Source: Adiantum capillus-veneris
Taxonomy: Eukaryota; Streptophyta; Polypodiopsida; Polypodiales; Pteridaceae
Length of the DNA: 64,000 nucleotides
Direction of reading: 5' to 3'
NCBI GenBank assembly: GCA_014529385.2
Contig: CM043942.1
Span: forward strand, 50,587,774-50,651,773
This document shows positions 57,800 to 64,000 of the stretch, in pieces (positions within the stretch are counted from its first letter, which is position 1; each line of letters begins with the position of its first letter). The translations under genes were made by a program, and so were the position numbers. The notes under the pieces are model-generated. The model was not told where the DNA came from and ran no database searches. It saw only the letters and a list, made by a program, of their open reading frames with translations.

Positions 57800-57970
57800 T
57801 TGTTTTATGTTTTTGTTTTTTGCAAAACTCACAATTTGTGAGTGGATTGTATTAAGCACAACATAAAATTTACAAACCAGCCTTAAACTCAAGCCGAGCC
57901 TTGAGGTGCTGAAGATTACAGATGGATTTTTTTAAATTTTTCTATAGGTCCTAGATGTGTCGTAAGTATT
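57800..57970 (-). mobile_element. LINE 3' tail fragment, minus strand
   Basis: The minus strand has cagcacctcaaggctcggct, then ccactcacaaattgtgagtt and an A-rich tail (gcaaaaaacaaaaac). It aligns with the 3' UTR of the copy at 53.0-53.1 kb, including both hairpins (57827-57843 for the last one). No ORF2 sequence remains. Confidence 0.7.
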
Positions 57971-60200
57971 GCATGGAAGTGTAAAATACTTCAAAGCCAT
58001 GTAATCACTCAATAGGATGGGACTCTAACAACAAGAAAAAGAAATAAAATGCTTATCGTAAATTTTGAAGAAAATATAAATCCACAAGAAACATGCTTAA
58101 AGAATTAAATTTCTTATGTTGCGGAGCTATAAAGGAAAGTGTCCTTATTTAAAAAGTGAATAGCTTTTAAAGTCAAGATCCTACCCTCTCCAAAAGAACA
58201 TGATTTCTTCAAGTCTTCAATACTTTTAAGCTCCACTTGAGAGACGCATGTCCCATTGGTAAGAGATCACCTATGGCTTGTTTTAAGAAATAACGTAACA
58301 TTGGAAATATCAAAAACTTATTTCACCAAAAAACAAAAATAAAGTTAATTAACTTTTTTAAAAAATAATATATTCAAAAAATTAATTGTTTATTTCACAA
58401 AACTCTCACAAAAACAAACTAACACACACCATGTAAAAAATAATTTAACCTTGAAAATATTAAAATATTTTTGCCTCATGACCTTATTTATTTCCCAAAA
58501 CTCTCACAAAAGCAAGCTAATACACACCCCAAGATGTTGTTATCGAGATGTGGTTCTAGTGTGGCACAACATGGTGTGAAAAATTTAACTTAACCTTAAA
58601 AATATTAGAAATCCATTGATGGGAAATCCTCTCTTGTTACCCACTCCATTTCTCAAAATGTCTCTATTAGAAGCTCTACAACACAATCTCCACTTGGTAA
58701 GGAATATTCAAATAAAAAGACTTTTATGTAGTGATCACACCTTAAGGTCTGCTCATGAATGGACATGCGGTGATTAAAAAGAACGATTTTCCATTATAAG
58801 ATAACTAAGATATTAAAATAAGTTCCTTATTGAAGACCTAGTCAAAAAAGTTGAGATAGTCTTGAAAACATGAAGATTTTTAATCATGTTTACATAAGGA
58901 GTCCTTAGTAAAGCGTTGGTTTTTTAGTGCAATTGTGGACCATTGGATAAAGCTTGCGGATTAGTGCCACATGGCAAAAAACTTTTTTTTTGATATTTCT
59001 TCTAGGTCTTTGTGAGAGATATTGACATTTGTGTATCTCTCTCTTTAAAGAGAGACATTGAATATTTGTTCAGTCATTATTTTTTATGTTTTTGAAATAT
59101 ATTATAACTTAAATAGATCATTTTGCTACACTTGTTTTCAAAAAGTGTAATACTTTATTGTGAACAAAAAACCAAAAGAAATCTAAATACTAGTGTTACT
59201 TTCTCCTTTTCCCTCTCACAAAGAACCCTCTTATTATTAAATTCCTCTATTGACCCTCTCACAAAGAACCCTCTTATTATTAAATTCCTCTCAATAGCAT
59301 TACTTAAGCCATAGTGAACTTCCACCTTGTTTAAATGCCTTTAATCTTCTTCTTCTTTTTCAAGTTATTCTCAAGTTATTCCTTACCTCCCAACCACAAA
59401 ACCCTTGGAAAAAAAAGAGGTGAGAGTCATGAAGGTATGATGAAGTTGTGGGGGGGGGGGGGGGAGAAGGGTTAAGAAGAAGATTAAATGACTTTAATCT
59501 TCTTCTTCTTCTTCAAGTTATTCCTTATCTGTCAACCACAAAACCCAAAAAAACAAGGTGAGGAATCATGAAAGCGTAATGAATTTTAAGGGGGGGGGGA
59601 GCGGGGACGGACGCACGCAAGAGTTATCAAGAGTAGGTCTTAATGAGTGCTTATGATTACATATATTTTTGTGTGTTTTAATATGAAATTATATTATCCA
59701 AATACACTCATAATCACAAATGCCTTATATATTACGATTGTCCCCCTTAAACAGCAAAGTGAAAGGATTACATTGGTATTCTAAAACAAAATAAAATGAA
59801 AAGGAAGCTAAATAAAAACAATAAAATAAAGAGACTCATTGATAAACTAAAGCAAAATAGTATTTTAACTACTATGTGACCATACGTTGCTATGGTTAAG
59901 AAGAAGCAAGTCATCACTTTGTGGCGCTCTCCTCTCTCACTTCCCCCCCCCCCCCCCCCAGGTGGCAACATGTGTAAACATTCTCTATGTATCGATAAAG
60001 TAGTGCCAATTATGTTTTTGGATGTTTTATTATTAAATAAGATCATCCTTCAAAGCTATAATAAGGAAACTCTAGTTAAATATCAATGACATCTCGTGTA
60101 AAACAATGGAGGAGATGACATCTGAACCTCTCAAAAGACAATCAAATGAAGATCCAACTATGTCACTCATCCTCATAACTCTCTTGAAACAAAAAGTAAT
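57971..60200. other. AT-rich stretch with tandem duplications and G/C runs
   Basis: No gene recognised. A 43-bp tandem repeat lies at 59211-59293 (ccctctcacaaagaaccctc). A roughly 155-bp diverged duplication (about 59340-59465 and 59496-59600) has each unit ending in a G run (59450-59464 and 59590-59599). A C17 run is at 59943-59959. Confidence 0.7.
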
Positions 60201-60225
60201 TGTTGGTTGCTTTAAATTGCTACAT

Positions 60226-60455
60226 TGTTGCTACCATATACATGTGGTAGTGATGTGTGTGAACACACTAGGACCGCCAGGGCATTTTTTCCCTCTTTAG
60301 GAGGTTTTTCCCCCCGTGCATTGTATATACGCCCATCACTCTAGGGCTATCTATCTTTCCATTGCACACTAAGTAACACACTCTCTGTTGTGTGCCTTGA
60401 TCTTCCTTCGTCTTCTCCAAGCTGTGTGTGTTTCTCTGAAACCCTAATTCCAACA
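60226..60455 (+). repeat. 5' LTR of the right-edge copia element
   Basis: Ends CCAACA two bases before the primer binding site. The start is taken at TGTTGCTACC (60226), with TGTTGG at 60201 as the alternative. catgtggtagtgatgtgtgt and ccagggcattttttccct align with the LTR at 3892. A TATA-like tgtatatacg lies near 60321. Confidence 0.7.
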
Positions 60456-60457
60456 AT

Positions 60458-60469
60458 TGGTATCAGAGC
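60458..60469 (+). other. primer binding site (tRNA-Met type)
   Basis: TGGTATCAGAGC, complementary to the 3' end of initiator tRNA-Met, two bases after the LTR end. Confidence 0.92.
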
Positions 60470-63400
60470 AGGTCATGTCCTCCCGGGCTTAGTCTCCGGC
60501 TGCTCCAGCACATGCGTGCTCACTTTCTCCGATTTCAGTGAGCTTTGGCGAGCGTTCGCAGTTTGACAAAAATTTTGGGAAAGCTCGAAAAGCTTGGTCT
60601 GCTCAGAATTTTGATTTGGACTCAATTCGGCATCCGTTTCCACTACAGGCAGTACTGCACAGGCTATTTCGTCATTTTGTGCAGAATTTCTGTCAGTGCC
60701 ATTTTCTGCATAACAGGTGCCTCATAGTCTTCTACGGTTTGTGCTATATAGCACAGGATGTTCCCGCTTCGTTTCTCCTATTTTCGGGCAGTTTTCACAT
60801 CAGGTGCATCATTTCCCATGGCTGACAACAACAACACAGATGTGTTCAAGATGTTTGCTGCTGAGGACATGTTGGATGGGGACAACTACCCTACGTGGGC
60901 TTATATGATGCAACATGTTCTTGTGTCAAAGGGTGTCTGGAACATTGTGCAGGGCATTGATGTACGTCCTGGTTCTGAGGATGTAGGCGATGTTGAGGAT
61001 GTTGCAGGTCTTGCTGCAAGGATTGCAGCTGTTAGAGCTATTTTGCCTACGGTAGAACAAGCTCGTTGGGATGTTAAGGATGCGCAGGCTCATGCATTGA
61101 TTGCGTTGTCTGTGAAGCGCACCATTGTTCCTCACATCTGTTCAGCAAAATCTGCAAAACAGGCTTGGGATATTCCAGCAAGTCTTTATGCAAGCCACAA
61201 TGAGGCTAAAATTGCTTTGCTGCGTAAAGAGCTGGAGTTGAAGATTATGCATGAGGAAGATGATATGGACACTTTCCTTGCTAGTGTCAAGGATATCAAT
61301 GAGCAGCTTATTTCTGCAGGTGAAGTCATTTCAGACAGTTCCCTTGTGCAGATTGTTCTTGATGCCTTACCAGATTCCTACCAGACTTTTGCTAGTACTT
61401 GGAGACTGATGACCCAAGGAAATCATGAAGTTGTCAAGTTTGATGCATTATGCACATTGCTGTTGCAAGAGTCACTTTCTAGAAAAAAAACGACTAGGAA
61501 GCGTGCAGTTGAATAGGCTTTTATTGCTTCTCAAAGAAAGGGTGGTAACAGTAATGCAGCCACTTCTTATGGTTCTACTGTGAATGGAAAAAATTATGTT
61601 CCTAATGCTTCTGCTGGCAGCTATTCGTCTGGAAATTCTAGTGACAAGGGCAAAAAGAAGATGCGTTGCCATTATTGTAAAGCCAATGATAACTTGATCA
61701 AGTCCTGTCCTAAGTTGAAGGCCAAAGAGGCTAAGAAGAAAGAGGGTGGTTCCACTGCAGATGCTGGTTCCACTACAAATGCAGCCATTGTTGAGTCTTC
61801 TATGAAAGGAGACCGTGTTGCTGATGTTGATGCAGAATGGGCTTTTAGCGCAAAGTGCACTTACAATCCTACTGTCCATGATGCATGCTTGTCAGTTGCT
61901 GCAAATTCACATGTGTGGTATTTTGACAGTGGTGCTACAAAGCACAATACCTCACATCGTGAATTGTTTACCTCTCTGGAGTCTGTCCCTCATGGGAATT
62001 CAGTCACTTGTGCCAACAACGCCTCTTATCCAGTTCAGGGAGTTGGAAAGATTGTGCTCACTGCTGCTAATGGTAGTTCCTTCACACTTGTTGATGCACT
62101 TTATGTACCTGGGATCAAGAAGAATCTCTTGTCTGTATCCGCACTTGCTAGACTTGGACTTGTAGTCAAATTTGTGGATGACAGATGTACAGTTCATGAT
62201 CTCAGTTTTGGTGATGAAATTGTTGCATCTGGCCTTTTGTGCCGTGGGCTGTATAAGCTCACTTTGTATGACAAGTGTGGACAAAATTTTGCAAATGCTG
62301 TTGCAGATTCAAGGGCTATTTCAAATGCAAAACTTTGGCATGCACGTTTTGGTCATCTGAATTTTGCCAGTTTGCTGCGTTTGCAAAAATCTGATATGGT
62401 TGCTTCTTTGCCGCCTCTTGAAGCACCTGTCAAACATGTTTGTCAAGGCTGTATTTTGGATAAGATGTATCTTTCTAAATTTCCAAAAGATGGTTCAGTT
62501 TGGGCCACATGCAGGTTGCAGCTTGTGCATAGTGATGTTTGTGGGCCCATGCAAACTCCGTCCTTGGGCAATTACCTGTACTTCGTGACTTTCATTGATG
62601 ATTACTCCAGGCATGCATGGGTATTTCCGCTTAAAGCGAAGTCCGAAGTTTTTATGTGCTTCAAACAATTTTGGCTATGGCTGAAAATGTCTCAAAATGT
62701 ACTATGGGCACCCTCCGTTCCGATCGAGGGGGGGAGTATATGTCTCATGAATTTAATGCATTTCTGGCTAGTCGTGGGATAAAACACCAATGTACAATGC
62801 CTTATACACCTCAACAAAATGGTGTTGCTGAGAGGAAAAACAGGTCACTGAAGAAATGGCACGATGTATGGTCAAAAGTCAAGCTTTGCCGCATTCTTTT
62901 TGGCTTGAGGCCATTATGTGTGCCACTTATGTACTTAACAGGTGTCCTACGAAAGCTTTGCAGTCTATTACTCCATATGAAGCATGGCATGATAGAAAGC
63001 CTTCTATTGAGCACATGCGTGTTTTTGGCTGTTTGGCATATGCTTTGGTGCCACAAGTGCAGCGCAGAAAATTGGATGATAAGGCTGTCAAATGTATTTT
63101 TGTTGGTTATAGTGCTGAAAGCAAAGGTTACAGGTTGTATCATCCGCAAACAAAACGTATTTTGGTTTCTCGGATGTAGTGTTTGTGGAAGATTCTGTTC
63201 AGCCCTTGCTGTCATGTACTAGAGACAGTAATGTAAGCTCACAGGACATTTATGACACTTTGTTGCCTCTTTTCAGTGGTGGAAATACAATGTAAGTTCC
63301 AATGAGGCAAATGTACAGCCTATGGGGGTTTCTGAAAATGTTTTAGAGCAGCCTATTACTGATGCAGATGTACATGATGTACTTGATGAGGAAAGGGCTG

Positions 63401-64000
63401 AAAATGAGCAGGCTAGAGGTATGCCAAAATGGCTGGTGCACACTTTGCGTGACAGTAAATTGGATGCACCTTTGTTAGTCGTACTCGTTCAGGCTCTCGC
63501 CATGCATCTTATGCATCAGATTGTTATGCTTTGGCTGTGTCTAGCTTACATGATGTTGAGGAGCCTTTGTCTTTTGATGAAGCACAGAATTCAGAAAATT
63601 GGATGGCTGCCATGCAATCAGAATATGATGCACTTATAGAGAATGACACATGGACTTTATGTGATTTGCCTCCTGGAAAAAGGCCATTGGTACGAAGTGG
63701 GTTTACAAGTTGAAACGCAAGCCGATGGTGAGATCGATCGCCATAAGGCTCGACTTGTTGCAAAGGGTTATGCACAACAAAAAGGCATAGATTATGAAGA
63801 GACTTTTGCTCCCACTTGTCGTATGACTACTGTGCGTTTTCTATGTGCATTGGCAGCTCATTTTGGTTGGGATGTACATCAATCAGACATTGTTACTGCT
63901 TTCTTGAATGGTGACATATTTGAGGAAGTTTATGTAACGCAGCCTCGCGGTTTTGTCATAAAAGGACAAGAGGACAAAGTTTGCAAATGTAAGAAGGCTT

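Larger units (their letters stand above)
60201..64000 (+). mobile_element. Ty1/copia LTR retrotransposon, 5' part
   Basis: Copia element leaving the window at the right edge. Parts: 5' LTR (about 60226-60455), primer binding site (60458-60469), gag starting MADNNNTDVFKMFAAEDMLD at 60818 with the UBN2-type core (AWDIPASLYASHNEAKIALL), a Cys/His knuckle (CHYCKANDN, about 61670), protease (YFDSGATKHNTS, about 61920), integrase with LWHARFGHL, HSDVCGP and NGVAERKN (about 62330-62850), and the RT start (about 63640 onward) with WMAAMQSEYDALIEN and LVAKGYAQQKGIDYEETFAP. Related to the left-edge copia element but clearly a different copy. Broken, with about six or more breaks in the visible part. 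Confidence 0.92.

Noticed and set aside
61472-61879. Long antisense frame in the right-edge copia element
   Set aside because: Opposite-strand shadow of gag and protease coding sequence.

Overview
The window looks like a piece of a large, repeat-rich land-plant nuclear genome. The only confident host gene is the streptophyte/cyanobacterial-lineage protein CPP1, here with ordinary GT-AG introns. Almost everything else is Ty1/copia and Ty3/gypsy LTR retrotransposon debris, plant L1-type LINE fragments and very abundant (GA)n/(CT)n microsatellites. I cannot fix the species; a fern, lycophyte or gymnosperm would fit.

Layout. 1-4168: end of a copia element with its 3' LTR. 4240-6746: a 1.3 kb gypsy RT fragment in near-identical tandem duplicate. 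6747-8760: minus-strand LTR element end with an unassigned ORF block before the polypurine tract. 10.6-15.06 kb: decayed minus-strand gypsy. 15.1-18.4 kb: plus-strand gypsy remnant with a promoter-bearing LTR-like region. 18.7-21.15 kb: minus-strand LTR element piece. 21.2-28.3 kb: small gypsy and copia scraps, a palindrome cluster around a perfect 42-bp palindrome, and short tandem duplications. 28.3-32.5 kb: no recognisable gene. 32.55-39.9 kb: two related minus-strand gypsy elements with Met/Gly/Pro/Gln-rich Gag N-termini. 39.9-44.3 kb: a plus-strand LTR-flanked element without recognisable gag-pol, whose interior holds a nested LTR-like segment, a minisatellite, a hairpin array and a GTAC-rich insertion. 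44.6-45.2 kb: another LTR of that family. 45.68-46.79 kb: the last three exons of CPP1. 49.6-50.2 kb: gypsy integrase tail. 50.8-51.3, 53.0-54.9, 55.7-56.3, 56.9-57.2 and 57.8-58.0 kb: LINE 3' fragments in both orientations. 51.66 kb: a short LTR with primer binding site. 60.2-64.0 kb: a second copia element running off the window.

Functionally, one host gene is active as far as the sequence shows: CPP1, a chloroplast J-like membrane protein that stabilises protochlorophyllide oxidoreductase. Its transit-peptide exon was not found next to the visible exons; LTR elements occupy the sequence just upstream, so its first intron may be long and retroelement-filled. The most unusual structure is the alternating array of two hairpin families at 42.5-42.9 kb. 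The next most interesting is a shared palindromic hairpin near the 3' ends of three LINE copies, with a similar hairpin at a fourth.
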